Shown here piece after piece: positions 1-12,671 of a stretch of DNA of 64,000 nt. Origin of the DNA: Macrotrachela quadricornifera (lineage: Eukaryota; Rotifera; Eurotatoria; Philodinida; Philodinidae); NCBI GenBank assembly GCA_022393335.1, contig JAJEKB010001180.1, forward strand, positions 20,696-84,695, written 5' to 3'. The position numbers were made by a program, and so were the translations under genes. Below the pieces are notes generated by a model. The model was not told the origin of the DNA, did no database searches, and saw nothing but the letters and a program-made list of their open reading frames with translations. The first letter of the stretch is position 1; each line of letters begins with the position of its first letter.

Positions 1-793
1 TTTTTTTGTATGATTACTTGCACTATCTGCATCAACATGTTCCTTTTAAGAAAAAAACGATACATAAAATCTAAAGAATTTAATTGATTTCTTATATTTA
101 TTTTTACTTTGCTTGGTTCTCTTGAACTTGCTTTTCTTTCTGTTGTTGATTCTTCACGTTCATGTGATTTACTTGAACGTTCCTCTTTCGTTCGACGTTT
201 TTCCGTATGTTCTTGATCTTTACGATCACGACTACGTGATGGTTCTTCATTTTCATTTGTTTCACCTAAATTTTGTAACGTTTTACGAATAACTTCATTA
301 TTATCAACATTTGAATTAATTGCTTCAGCAAGAGCTTGTAAAAAAAGATTTGTTTTATCTGCTTCTTGACCAGCTAAAATTTTTGAAACACGTACATCTG
401 GTGGTCTTTTAACAGCAATATCTTAATTAAATTAATTCTTGTCTTTTATTAATATTTAATAAATTTTTATACATACAAACAGCAGTAACAAGTTTTTTCA
501 TAAATAATGTTTTATTATCACGACCTTCTTTAAGATAGCCCGATGACAGTTCATCATCAGAATATAATCCTTGAAGAAAATTTGTTTTTTTTACAACCTA
601 AATTATTTTTATTTTTTTAAATAAATAATATAAAATAAGAGACAAATTAACATACTGCTTTAACAATATCTTGAAGAAATTGTACTGGTGGTCGATTGAG
701 AAGTTTATCTGTTAATGCTGGTGCACTTATTATTTGACCAAGGGTGTCTTGCGTACGTTTTATTATGTCTGAATCAACAGGAGCTTCACTCAT
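1..793 (-). CDS. TRAF3IP1: IFT54 / TRAF3-interacting protein 1, N-terminal part (runs off left edge)
   Basis: Intraflagellar transport complex B subunit that binds tubulin and microtubules and is needed to build cilia. Four exons are readable: about 656-793, 481-597, 108-421 and from 42 off the left edge, all with GT/AG junctions and short introns. The start is the ATG at 793-791 (MSEAPVDSDIIKRTQDTLG). The conserved N-terminal calponin-homology-like domain of the family is clear: RTQDTLG, LTDKLLNRPPVQFLQDI, NFLQGLYSDDEL, then AVKRPPDVRVSKILAGQEAD, which matches the 'P.RIVAGHEPE.TN' stretch of vertebrate IFT54. After it comes the expected charged, coiled, Arg/Glu/Ser-rich middle region (SRSRDRKDQEHTEKRR). 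The C-terminal coiled coil that binds IFT20 is outside the window. Divergent from dachshund, 3.2 kb away. Identification is firm; exon edges were read by eye. Confidence 0.88.
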
Positions 794-3700
794 TTTAACG
801 TTATATTAAATATTTTAACTGAAATATTAAATTTTTTTAGCCATAAAATGATTACATTTATCAACCATTGCTTAGTAACTGATGTTCATTTACCTTGTTT
901 ATAGGTAAAATAAGATGTCGCTAAAAATCATTCTATTTAAAATAATAAATTTTCTTATGTACAAAGCTGGTTCATTCAGGCAGAATGATATCTGAAGTAT
1001 GATACTCTTTAATAATTGAAAATCTTGATTACTTTCATTCGTTGAAAGATTGAAAACACAATTATGTAATAGATATTTGCTAACTTCATTTTAAGAATAT
1101 AGAATTCAATGAATTTTCAATCAAATAAGCTGTAAAATAGAAGAAAAATATTTTCGCTTCCTGAACAAAATTGATTGCTATATAATCTTAACTCATGTAA
1201 GAAGTTTCTAAGTAGAAAAAATTTATTACTTGATATATAGCAAAGCAACAACATTAACCCTACTTTTGAAAGATATGGATCTATCATTTAATCGTGATTA
1301 ATTCGAAACAGTCGTCTGTAACTTACTTTTTTCTATTTTTATATAATGGTACAGATTTTTCTTTCCTTTTAATTGCTTGGAAAACGAATTTTCTTTACCG
1401 AACGATCAAAATTATTACATTTGATACAACTAATGAATTTTCAGATTGAAAAAGAAATAAAGAATTTATTGTAATTTATGTACATGTACTATATTGTTCG
1501 TTTGTATGATGATCCTTATGGAACTGTATTGAATATACAGAACGAACAATGCTATTCTAAACATATAATAGTGCGAATAAAACATTTTTTTTTATATCCA
1601 TTGTTCTTCCAAGATTGAAGGATCAGTCTATGTCACCTTGTTAGATGTTTTACATAATTGGTAAATATACTTTTCTAATACTCTTATTATAATTTTAAAA
1701 GAGATTTTTTAATCTTTAAAATAATATTTTTATCATAAATCTTTAATTAGTATCAAAAAATAATTTTTGTTTTTTTTTTTTTTTCGAATAGCTAAAAGTC
1801 ATAAAATAATCAAATATTAATTAGAATTTTATTTATATAAATGAAAATAAAATATTATCAGGATATGAAAGAATATTACGATTATCTGATGACATTTTTT
1901 TTAGATAAAATAAAGAATTTTCTTGAAGCAATTAGTTTTTATATGACCGGAAAAAGAATGATGATATATATATATGTATGTAATGATGTTAATAAAAAAA
2001 ATAAAAACTCATTTATCAATTTATAGAAAAAATAACTTTGATAAAAAATATGACTGAATGAAATATTAATCTATCTATTTATCTTAAATTTGATATTTGA
2101 CCTTTTCTTTTTTGATTCTACCTTCACATATGTCTCTTTTGTTTTTTATTCAAGATCATCAACTAAGGTAGTGTTGACATATGCATATATATATATATCG
2201 ATTGAATGAGCAGAGCAACAGTTTGATAAATTGATGTTTACCTTATAAATATATTGAAACTCTGTATTCACATATCGTTCCTGAATGTCTAATTGTTAGA
2301 ACATGTTTAAATTATCGTCTTGAAATGATAAACGAAGATGATTTTTTTTCTTTCGATTATCCATTCTGTATATATAGGAAATGATTCGCAACTGACAGTC
2401 GTTATCAGTCAGACAAGCTGATTATAAGACTAGTACATCATATCTATGCTTAATGATCGGTGACTAAATGTAAAAACAAAACAAAATAAAATCTTTTTCT
2501 TTTTGTAACAATGATCATTTAATCTAAATATAAAATAAGAATGAATATTTAAGCTTTTAATCAAACAATCTCTGATGGGTGTTGAATCCGGTGCGAAAAG
2601 GTTGTCTTTTCTCTCTTTTTCTCTCTCGTCTTAGTTATATTTGCTTATTTTGAGTAAGTGAGTGGATATGTATATGTATGTGTCAACTTAATTCATTCTT
2701 TCTTTTTCAATGTGTAATTCAATAATGACAGTCAATTAATCCTGTCCGGTCTCTTTTCATTATTGATTGTCATGTTTTGAAAAAATTTGAAAGAGAAAAA
2801 AGATTTTTTTTGTTGTTTGTCTGATAATGTTATTGTTTTGTATATTTTTTGAATAAATCAATTGTATGTATATAAATTTATATGAAACAACGTTTATCAT
2901 ATCAAAAGACAAGAATGAAGACACGAAACTGATCTATAGAGAATTAAATACACAATACAATAATAACAATATAATAACCAAACGAAATTTGATGCGTCTA
3001 TATGTGTATATATAATGATAAAAAAAAAGAAAATCTATCTGCCGCATTTTCTTGATCATTATTGAAATTGAAAAATGAGAGAAAGACACAGCGAGAGAGA
3101 GAGAGAGGGAGAGAAAGAAAAGAAAAATAGACGGAAGCATCTTCAATTATGAAATTATTGCTACGTCGCCCATCATTACAGCTCGATGGTGCGTTACTTA
3201 TATACTGACTATGATTGATTAATAATCGACTGTTTTGCCTACGTCAGCAGGTGCTATTATTTTCCTACTTAATCATACATTTGTAGCCCCGAAGTCAAGC
3301 TTATCAATATACACAGATTACATCGTTCGATGAGTTTCTTTTATGAAAGGCAAAGAAAAAAAATGATGATGATGAGAAGTTGAAGAAGATGAAGAAGAAG
3401 AAAAAAAAATCTTAGTCAACAAGACTCTTTTCTTATTGTTGTCATTGACATAAAGATGCTTTATATGTTGGTCATATTTCATTCAAAGTAAAAGCAAAGA
3501 GAAACAACGAAGCACTAACGATTTCCGCTTATTTTTTTTTCTTCTTCTTGTTCGTCTCTTTTTCTTTTGCTTCATTTCTTTCTTTTTTTTTCTTTATTTC
3601 TTTTACTTGCCTTCTTTTATTTCATCTATCTATATCTCTCATTGGTAGATGAGAAAAAAAAGAAATATATATAAATATATATTTCTCTTTCGCTCGACAT

Positions 3701-4035
3701 CTTCAACTAGCACCAATCAGTGCATTCGACCAGTCAGAATAAATGGAAAGAAAAGAAACATTTAGTTATTTTTTTCTTTTTTTGTATATGCATCATTTCA
3801 TAGGTCATTGATTTGTAAAAAGACCGTTGCTGGCCACATTTATCGTCATTATTTCTCCTTTTTCTTTTTCTCTTTTTCTTAGCCTTGTAACTTGATTCAA
3901 TCAACACACATTATCCTAGTGTATGTATATACGAAGATTTGCATAAGCAAGCGACAAACGAGAATATCTCAAAATTCACTTATAAAGACATAAAAAGAAA
4001 AAAAGAAAAAATAGAAAAAAAAATAATTTGAAGAA
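794..4035. other. Intergenic region between IFT54 and dachshund
   Basis: About 3.2 kb of AT-rich DNA between two divergent genes. No convincing coding exon on either strand: the open frames here are short, start in homopolymers and resemble no family. It holds many pyrimidine-rich tracts (around 2600-2640 and 3530-3620), an AG-rich tract (3090-3130) and several (AT)n runs. It should contain the dachshund 5' UTR and control region, but no specific site can be called by eye. Confidence 0.6.
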
Positions 4036-6614
4036 ATGCGCATTATGTCACAAGAACATAGTCCAACAGGCGATAGTAATTCATCAACAAGTGTTATATC
4101 AACAACTGGTTTATCACCATCAAGAAATTCTCTTATACAAGGAAAACATTATGAACATGAACATGATCGTCGTGCAAGTATATGTTCTCAACATTCATCA
4201 TATTCAATGAAATTTGAAAAAACAACATATGAATCAGCACCTGTTGCACGTAATACACCAGAAAATAATCAAGTTAGAATTATTGATTATCGTGGAACAA
4301 AATTAACAGCATTTAATGTTGATGGAAGAGAATTAATATGTTTACCACAAGCATTTGATTTATTTTTAAAAAATTTAGTTGGTGGTTTACATACTGTTTA
4401 TACAAAATTAAAACGTTTAGAAATTATACCTGTTGTATGTAATGTTGAACAAGTACGTATTTTACGCGGTCTTGGTGCCATACAACCAGGTGTTAATCGT
4501 TGTAAACTTCTTGCACCACCAGAATTTGATATATTATATGATGATTGTACAAATTCAGGGTAAGATTATTAACATAAATATAAAGAAAAAAATTGTTTAA
4601 GAGATTTCAATCTGTCAAAATTTGTAATATGAGAATGTTTATTGAAAATAAAATAAGACAAAACAAAACAAAAAAAAAAAGGAAAATATTATAACTTGAA
4701 GAGATGTTCTCAAATATACATTTGAAGAGGGGGAGAATGTTCAATCATATGGAAATGTCTTTGATATCAAATACTTCTTTATTAATTAAAAAAAAAAATG
4801 AAGAAGTTCATTTTATTTTATTTTTTTTGTTTCATTATATTTTCAGTTCTCGGCCAGGTCGACCACCAAAACGTAATTCATCACATCAAATAGACGATTG
4901 TTTAGATGATAAACGTATTAAATTATCATCAAGTCTTTTACTTCGTTCATTTCCTGATTTTGCTAATCAAAGTAAATTAAAAATTCTTAAATAAAATAAA
5001 AAAAAAAGAGACAAAACTTCAAAAATAGATTTTAAATATCCGGTTCATTCGAATGGTTATTTATCTGTTCCAACAACAAATGGAAATCAATCATCTTCAT
5101 TTACACATTCATTTGGTTATTCAGCATTTGCACCAACATTACCAATACATTTTGCTCATCATCATCATCATCATCATCAGCCACCACCACCACCACCACC
5201 ATCTCATCCTTCATATCTTTTAAATGATAATCGAACAACACGTTTAAATGAAACAAATTATAAATCATCAACAACATCAATTGCAACAGCAACATCATCA
5301 TCATCATCAACTTCACATCGACCTCTTTCTTCAAGTAAATGATTCAATTAGAACTAAATCAGCTTACATACTCAAATTTCAAATTACTTTACTGAAAAAG
5401 AAAAAGAAAGACAGATTTTTTTAAAGATTTAGCCGAGTGGAATAATAAAAAAAAAAAAAAAGAAAGAAAAAGAAAAAAGCGCAAACGACTTTCTCGTTAT
5501 CCACCCAGTCAACCTGTTATTGCTGTCAAAATCTATTTGAAACATCTTTATTTTTTTATTCATACAGACCGAAAGTAATGGTTTCCGTTTGCACGAATCC
5601 CCTATCGACAGAAAGAAAAGAACCCGCTAGTCGTCGTTATGAGTTCATTATTATCGACACGCGAAACAAATTAAATCATGTCACGGAATCGCACTGTCAA
5701 AAGAGCTTCTATATAGATACCCTAAAGGCAATGATTTCTTTTTTAAATTAACTATACTTTGTCTACTTCCATATAGATAAATCGGATAAGCATCTTTTTG
5801 TATATATATGTTTTTTTTTTTCTTTTTCTTCGCTTCTATAGATGAATTACGTTCTTTTACAATTGATGCAATGCTTGGAAATCCTAATAATAATGGAAAA
5901 AATCTTAATAAAGAAAATTCTCATGATCAACAAATACAACAACAACGAGGTATGTTAGATATTGATTAATTAATTATGTTTTTGATAAACTTCTTTATTT
6001 CTTCTTATCAATTTAGATCGATTAATAAAACCTATTGATCTATCAACAACAGCAACTGATACATCTTCACCGACTAATGAACAAACACCATCATCATCAT
6101 CATCAACATCATCCTCATCAGTATTACCAACAGCAGCAGCATTAAATTTTTATCATATAAAAAATATGATTGAATTAACTGTTGAAAGTGCTCGTTTACG
6201 TGAAAAACAACTTGAAAATGAAATTAGTAAAAAGAATAAAATAAAATAAATTATTTATATTAAAATATTTTTCTTATATTTCTAGTTGATTTACGAAATG
6301 AATTAACTAAAGAACAAGATTGTCGACAAAAACTTGAACAAGATGTTCTTGAATTACGACGTATTAGAAGTATAAAAAAAAATATAATCAAATATATTTC
6401 TTTTCTTATTTTTTCTTCTTTCTAGATGTATTAATTAAAAAATTAAAACGTCTTAATCGATCATCATCAACAAAAGGTAACTGTTCTAACAGTAATGGTG
6501 ATACAAAAAGTAAAAAAGAAATTTTTTTTTTTTATCTTCTTATGATATAATTATTTTATTTAATTAGATGAATCATCAACATCATCATCACCTACAAAAT
6601 CAATGGCAATTTAA
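4036..6614 (+). CDS. dac: Dachshund family transcriptional co-regulator
   Basis: Nuclear DNA-binding co-repressor/co-activator of the Ski/Sno/Dac family, a partner in the Pax-Six-Eya network. Exons: 4036-4559, 4847-4971, 5029-5334, 5842-5949, 6017-6226, 6286-6369, 6426-6509 (or 6476) and 6568-6614. The N-terminal Dachbox (Ski/Sno domain) lies at roughly residues 80-190 and is almost identical to other animals: ELICLPQAFDLFLKNLVGG, HTVYTKLKRLEI, VCNVEQVRILRGLGAIQPG, then SRPGRPPKR across the first intron. The middle is low complexity (seven His, then seven Pro, then Ser/Thr). A C-terminal coiled Dachbox-C follows (ESARLREKQLENEI, KEQDCRQKLEQDVLELRRI). The first ATG is at 4036; a second, MSQEH, is three codons later. 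The last exon ends at TAA 6612-6614. The penultimate exon has two in-phase donor sites. Confidence 0.93.
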
Positions 6615-7835
6615 TATTTATATTTAGTAGAAACAATAGACATAGTGATATTATTATCACAATGATGTATTTGAACATCGAATCTCTGTTTTTGTTTTCT
6701 TTTTCTTTCCTTTTTCTTTGTCATTTTATCTGTGTACGCGCACTTTTGTTTATTCATCAGAAAGCTCACTTTAAAAAACAAAAATAATAAATCTATTCAA
6801 ATTTTGTATGTTTGTGATTTAAATAACTTCCTATTTTTTTTCAATGAGATGAAGATGATTTAGAAATGTTGATTTGATAGGAAATTTTATTTTGAAAATA
6901 GATGATATAAATATAAACTCTTTTAATTTTATATTCACGGCTATTACAAGTCAATTTTGATCGATTAATATATTTTTTTTATTGGTTATTTTATTCTGGT
7001 TCATCTTGCAATACGATTGGTAATATTTCATTAATAATTTATTATACCTTCCTTGATAATAACAACATATCTAACATACTCCTAATTATATAATAATGTT
7101 AGGAGGAAATTCTATTTTCTAAATGATTCCTTTATTTGTTGACAATTTTGATTCTACGATTGTATTTTGTGATATTTTTTTCTGGTCCATAGGCTAAATG
7201 AGATTCTTTCTTTCTTTTTCTTTTTTTACTTCTGTACATCCATTAGTTTCGGAGAAACATGTCTTACATATAATATAAAATCAAAATCATCTTTAATTAT
7301 CTATTGCATGGTTAATCTTGATATATCATGCAATTTGATCAATTATCTTATCAATTTTGTTTTTATTTAATTTTTTCGATTTGTATTTGTTTTCAACAAG
7401 AGTTGAAAGACTACCTAGGTATTAAATAATTGAGAAAAAAAATATTTCAATCCTTATAAACTTATTTATTGTAATTATAAAAAAAAATATGATTTAAATT
7501 TTTCGATTAATTAATTTTCTAATCTTTCAATAAGTGACATCTGTCGACATATCTTAATTTATGGTTAGAATTTACTTCCAGATTGAACCTGAACAACAGT
7601 GTAGATATGTAACAACTATTTATTCGTTTATTCTTATAACAATATGATGGATAAATCAATTAAAAAATATTATTATTATTTTCTTTTACTTTTTCTTTTA
7701 TGAATAACTAGTCTTCATGTTTGTTTTAAATAGATTTGATATTTATTAATACTTTATCGATATTTCAATTTGATTTAATATAAAAAAAATATTTTATTTT
7801 TATTGAAATTCTTATCTATATAAAAAAAAACAAAA
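6615..7835. other. Intergenic / 3' UTR of dachshund and upstream of UBE4B
   Basis: About 1.2 kb of AT-rich sequence between two genes on the same strand. The first part is presumably the dachshund 3' UTR, with AATAAA-like words near 6785. No coding exon, RNA gene or repeat was recognised. Confidence 0.55.
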
Positions 7836-10800
7836 ATGAACGAACTATCTAATGAATCAAATTCAAATGTTGAATCATCAACAGCATTATCACCAGATGA
7901 AGTATAAATAATATAGTTATTATAAAAATGAATATTTCTTTCTTTTGTTTTTTTTTCTTCTGTATATTAAAGCTACGTCGACGTCGTTTAGAAAAATTTT
8001 CTAGTGGATCAACACCAAAAACTCAAAATTCAGCTGATGTTAGTGATAAACAACTATCAACACAATTATCTAATGAACTCGCAAGTAAATATTTAATTAT
8101 TTATTTATTCATTCAATTTGGTTATTTTTGTTTAAGCATGTCAAATTAATTCTCAACAAATAAATGTCATTGATGATATAAATATGGATATTGGAGAACC
8201 AAGGTTAGATTTTGTGTTTTTTGTTTTTTGATTAAATAAAATTTTTTATTTTAAGATTATTACAAAATCAACCATCAACAGGTGATAAGCGTTCATATGA
8301 TGTTAATTCAAGTAATACCTCAAAAGAAATAACACAAGATAGTCAAATTGATGAAAATGGAAATGGAACAATAAAAAAACGAAAATCTGAAGTATTTTTC
8401 TTTTTTTTTATTAAATAATATTATTTATTAAAATAAATTTATCTACTAGAATCAATTAAATAAAGCTGAAGAAGAAAAAGAACCAATTCTTAAACGTATT
8501 ATTCGTCAAATGATGAATATAAATGATCAAAATCAGTTATTTATTAATGATTTAATTGAAAGTAATCAAAAGAATATAATTGACTTCTATTGAATTATTC
8601 AATATTTTCTTGTAAAACGCTCAATAAGAAAAAAGTAGTTTGAAAAACTCAATAATTTATTTAAAAAAAGTTACTTTTAAATCAACTCCTAAAATATCAC
8701 ATACAACTAATATCATTATATGATTTCTATTCATAGATATTTATAAACTTTTGTATTTTTTTTGAGATTAGTGAACTCCACTTTCTTGACAGTAGCATTC
8801 ATATTCACAAATTATTAATTTACTGAGCAAATATGATAGTTATGGAATATTCTATTTGATACTGAACGTTTACAAGAAAATAATGAACATTTAATTTTTT
8901 CTTTTAAAAGTGTCTTGTAAACGTCGACCAAAATCAATTTTATCTGATATATTTCTTCGATGTTTAACATCAACACAATCTAATATGATTAGATCCTTAA
9001 TTGGGTAAAATTACAATAATAAAAATTGATATATGAAATTTTTATTTATTTATATTTATATAAAGGCATGATTCAAACTATTCAGATCAATATGATATTT
9101 ACCTTTGGTATTTTTTATCGATTTATATGCGTTGTGATTATGAAAATTCATCGGTAAATTAAAGAAAAATGAGATTTTTTTATTTGCAAAAAAAAATAAT
9201 AATTATTATTTTTTTATTTTAGCAAGATGAACGTGATCTTATTGAACATTGTCGATTATTATCTGTTCGATATTCTCTTATATATATTACAAATAATGGA
9301 GAATTTCTTGATTCATGGAATAAAACACTTAAATTACTTGATATTTTATTAAATGATTCATGGTCTGAATATGTACGGAAATCATTTTTACATGATATTG
9401 TTAGAATATCATATAATCAAGAACCAAAAATGAAGGTGATTAAAAATCAATATTATTTGGAATTTTAACGAGATTTGTCTTGTTTAAAAATTATTGAGTT
9501 AGTTTCGAAGTCAATTCTACAAGCTCTATTTTAAGAACAAGACTGTAGTATTTTAAAACTTATGTCAAGATGTCTGACAGAGATACGTATCGGAGAAAGT
9601 TCAAAGATTATCTATATAGCAAGCCAAAATTCTCTGCGAGTCTTCATTCGATAAAAATATATGAACTATTTTTTTGTTTTAAAGAACATAGCAGCATTCT
9701 TTTCATTTCTCAAATTCTTACATTTGAAGTGAAAAAAAATATAGATGGTAAGGTTAATCACTTGAAAAAACTCTCAAAAAATGAGGATTTATTTACGTAA
9801 GTATTGATATTAGGCATGAACTGACCTTGAGTCGAAACTGAACAAGTCAGACTATTATCTCTTCTATTTATTTTAATTTTTATGTTTCTGGTCGAAATAA
9901 ACTTTTCTTGAGGTAATAAGGTTTGAAATATCGATTTCTTTTAGAAAAAATTGTCTTGCAAAATGATTTTCTCAAGATATTATCTTTTGTTTGAGAATAA
10001 GAACGAAATCAAGATAATTTAGTAATTCTAGAAATTGTAGTGTGATTATTTGCGAGGGATAATTTACAATCATATAAGTGAATTTTAATCTTACGATATT
10101 GATGTACCTACTAATTTCAGTCAATACTACTGTTATCTATGAAGAAATAGATTTATTTCAATTATTTTATTTACTTACTTCTAAACAAAAGTGTTTTGTT
10201 ATAATATAACCAACATAGTTAATTATTGATGTTGTATGCAGCAAGGCTTCACATAAATAGGACGATTATGTTTTAGTTCTAGTTCTGATCTTGATCCCAA
10301 TCTAGAAAAAAATTATTCTAAGATATGCGCATAGTGAATAAAAAAATTCTTAAATCTGTTTCTTTTTCAAATTAATTCAATCAATGAACGTCATTTTTAT
10401 CAGTCATCTCTTTTCAATTTTGTTTTGATTGATGCACTTTATAAAATATTCATCATTAGATCTAATGCATTGAGATTAACTAATCTGTAATCTATTTTAT
10501 CATGTTTTATTGAATTTTTATGCAGAATATTCTAAGAATTCGTGCGAAAAGTAATATTTATTTTGAAAATTTAAAAGAATATAGGGGCAAATGCAGTTAC
10601 TATCTTCTCTCCTCTCTTCTATTGATCTAATTCGACTAATTAGCCTCTGGAAAGTTCATTAAAGGTAGTTCTAAATATTCCGGACCAATAATCTATAAGA
10701 TAATGTGCATATGTCTCGCTTGATACAAACTTTACAAAGCATCTCAATAGCTGAGGGTGCCATAAAACTATATTTCAGGGCACCATCTGCTATTGATATA

Positions 10801-11604
10801 TCATTCGGTGACTGTATCAAGATTTGCTTTCACCCTCAGCTATTGAGATGCGTTGTGTAGTTTGTATCAAGCGAAACATTTACATGTTAATCGTCAAAGT
10901 ATTAGTTTGGGACGCTTGGAGACCTTTGGAAATACTTTTAATGAACTCTCCAGAAGGTAATTAATCAAATTAGATAAATAGAAGAATGGAGGTCGATAAG
11001 TGTATTTGTTCTAGAATATAAAATAATTTCTTTCATTAATTGAATTATTTTCTTTTTAAAGAGTTGTGAAATAATTGTACGTACAATTCTTTATCGTCTT
11101 CGTCAAACATGTTCACAAGCAAATATACATATAAATCTTTTATCATTACTTGTAACTTTATGTGAATATCGAAATGGAAATGATCGACCTGTTTGTACAT
11201 ATCTTATAACATTAAATGATTGGTTACCACAAGTTGCATTACATGATGGTAAAAGTTTACAACGGATGACACTTTTATCACCAATATTTTATATATCATG
11301 TTTTGCTGAAGATGATATTGATTTAGTTGTTAGTCAGCTAGATAAAATTAGTGAAGAAGAACAAGATGATGCTGTAAATAAATTCTTTTTAAAAATAAAT
11401 GTAATATATATATATATATATGTTTCTTTTATTTTCTATATTTTAAAAGAATAATCAAGATTTTTCTGAATATAAAGAAAAACAAATTCGTTCGATGGTA
11501 CAAAGTCAATTATATACAGCACGACAATTAATACATAAAATAGTACTTGCTTTTTTTTCAAATATATCATCACGTAATGCAATGTTAGATTATTTACAAA
11601 AATT
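7836..11604 (+). CDS. UBE4B: Ubiquitin conjugation factor E4 B, N-terminal half, broken by assembly gap
   Basis: U-box ubiquitin chain elongation factor (UFD2 family) that works with p97/VCP. The start at 7836 gives MNELSNES, and exon 2 (7973-8084) opens with LRRRRLEKF, matching the 'DEIRRRRLARL' start of the vertebrate protein. Further exons include about 8911-9004, one ending at 9435, 11062 onward, and a last one reaching the gap. Diagnostic stretches: RPVCTYLITLNDWLPQ and FYISCFAEDDIDLVVSQL correspond to 'HPVCNLVASLRLWLP' and 'FSFSVFAEDDVKVV'; ARQLIHKIVLAFFSN follows. The coding frame runs into the Ns at 11605. The rest of the Ufd2 core and the catalytic U-box are absent from the window, and an unrelated gene begins 166 bp after the gap, so the protein is incomplete by assembly rather than clearly by mutation. 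The 1.6 kb intron at 9436-11061 carries a MITE. Confidence 0.85.
10588..11008. mobile_element. MITE-like inverted-repeat element in UBE4B intron
   Basis: About 420 bp with two long arms (10588-10759 and 10831-11008) that are imperfect reverse complements around a 70 bp loop. The inner arms are the best preserved: GCTTGATACAAAC and CATCTCAATAGCTGAGGGTG on the left recur inverted as CACCCTCAGCTATTGAGATG and GTTTGTATCAAGC on the right. The outer arms share words such as GAACTTTCC-type and GATTAATTA-type blocks at lower identity. No open reading frame. Read as a non-autonomous DNA transposon; exact ends and target duplication are not certain. Confidence 0.75.
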
Positions 11605-11614
11605 NNNNNNNNNN
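11605..11614. other. Assembly gap (10 N)
   Basis: Ten Ns, a placeholder length. UBE4B coding sequence enters from the left and no UBE4B sequence emerges on the right, so the true missing length, or a wrong join, is much larger than ten bases. Confidence 0.99.
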
Positions 11615-11780
11615 TTTTTTTTTCTGTTCGTTCCTGTGCTATATATATATGTGTGTATGTTCCCAATGATCTTTCATTTTTATTTATATTCAATTTATTT
11701 CTAAAGCTCAAACAGAAGAAAAGTGAAACATTTTATCTGACATATTTATCATTTGAAATTATTCTAGATTAAAAATTATC

Positions 11781-12498
11781 ATGGATATAGAAGATGGTAT
11801 TCCACGTAGACAACCACTTTTTCGTACACAATCAGCACAACAAGTTAATAAATTAAATAAAAAAAATTCAAATAAAATAAATTATATACCTAGTAAATCA
11901 CATGATGAATTAAATATAAATAAAAGTAAATCATTAGTTGATCTTGCTATACCAGCATGTAATTCAACAATGAAAATAATTGATCAAATGGAAAATTTAA
12001 AATTTGAACAATTTGATCCTATTTTAACAACAACACATATGGATCATATTAATGAACAGGTTAATTGTGTTAATATATGTCATTTTTGTTTTCTTTATTA
12101 TTATTTTTTTTTAAATATTTAGACAAATAAAAAATTAAATTATTCAAATGAACGAATTTATAAAGGTCTTATTGATCTTGAACCAAATACAGATGAAATT
12201 CTTGCCATAGCTAAACAACAAGAATTACAAAAACGAAAACAAGCAGCAAAATTTTTAGTAAGAAAATGAGTTTTATTATTATTATTATTTATAATTTTAT
12301 TTTTAGGAAGAATATCAAGTTTTACAAAAAAAACGTATTAAACCAGATATTATGGAATTATTTGATGAAACAACAATGATTAAACAAACAACACGTATTA
12401 ATTTAAAACCATTAAAATCAATTAAAATTAAACCAAAACAAGCAACATTATTTTCAATTAATAATCTCAATCAAGCACAAACATTATGGAAAATCTAA
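11781..12498 (+). CDS. Uncharacterised 201-aa basic protein
   Basis: Not recognised. Three exons: 11781-12059, 12123-12257 and 12307-12498, joined in phase with consensus splice sites. The ATG at 11781 gives MDIEDGIPRRQPLFRTQSAQ; the stop is TAA at 12496-12498. The product is Lys/Asn-rich with an acidic patch (IDLEPNTDEILAIAKQQELQ), then a likely helix (KRKQAAKFLEEYQVLQKKR) and a basic C-terminus ending TLWKI. No signal peptide, membrane segment or zinc motif. Splice sites and coding-like composition argue that it is a real gene. It sits 166 bp after the assembly gap, so an upstream exon could be missing, and 173 bp before RABL3 on the same strand, which could mean co-transcription. Confidence 0.7.
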
Positions 12499-12671
12499 AT
12501 CTGTCTTTTTTTAAAAATATTGTCAGATTCCTTCTTTTCTTTTTTGTCTTATATGTGTGTGTTTGAATCTTCTTCTTTTTTTTTCTTATAATAAGTATAC
12601 AGAGAATTTGTTTGAATATCAAATGATATTGTTTTTGAAAAAATATAATAATACTTCAGATAGAATATTAT

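Noticed and set aside
1841..3146. Short open frames in the IFT54-dachshund spacer
   Set aside because: Low-complexity translation of A/T and AG/CT tracts with no splice context or family match.
4028..4210. Second reading frame overlapping the first dachshund exon
   Set aside because: Shadow frame; the dachshund frame is conserved to the residue.
5101..5334. Minus-strand frame with poly-Met, poly-Val and poly-Asp runs
   Set aside because: Antisense of the His/Pro/Ser repeats in dachshund exon 3.
9570..9800. 76-aa open frame in the large UBE4B intron
   Set aside because: No coding signature or splice context; intronic AT-rich sequence.
11436..11711. Open frames crossing the N gap on both strands
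   Set aside because: They exist only because Ns are translated as X; the plus strand is UBE4B up to the gap.
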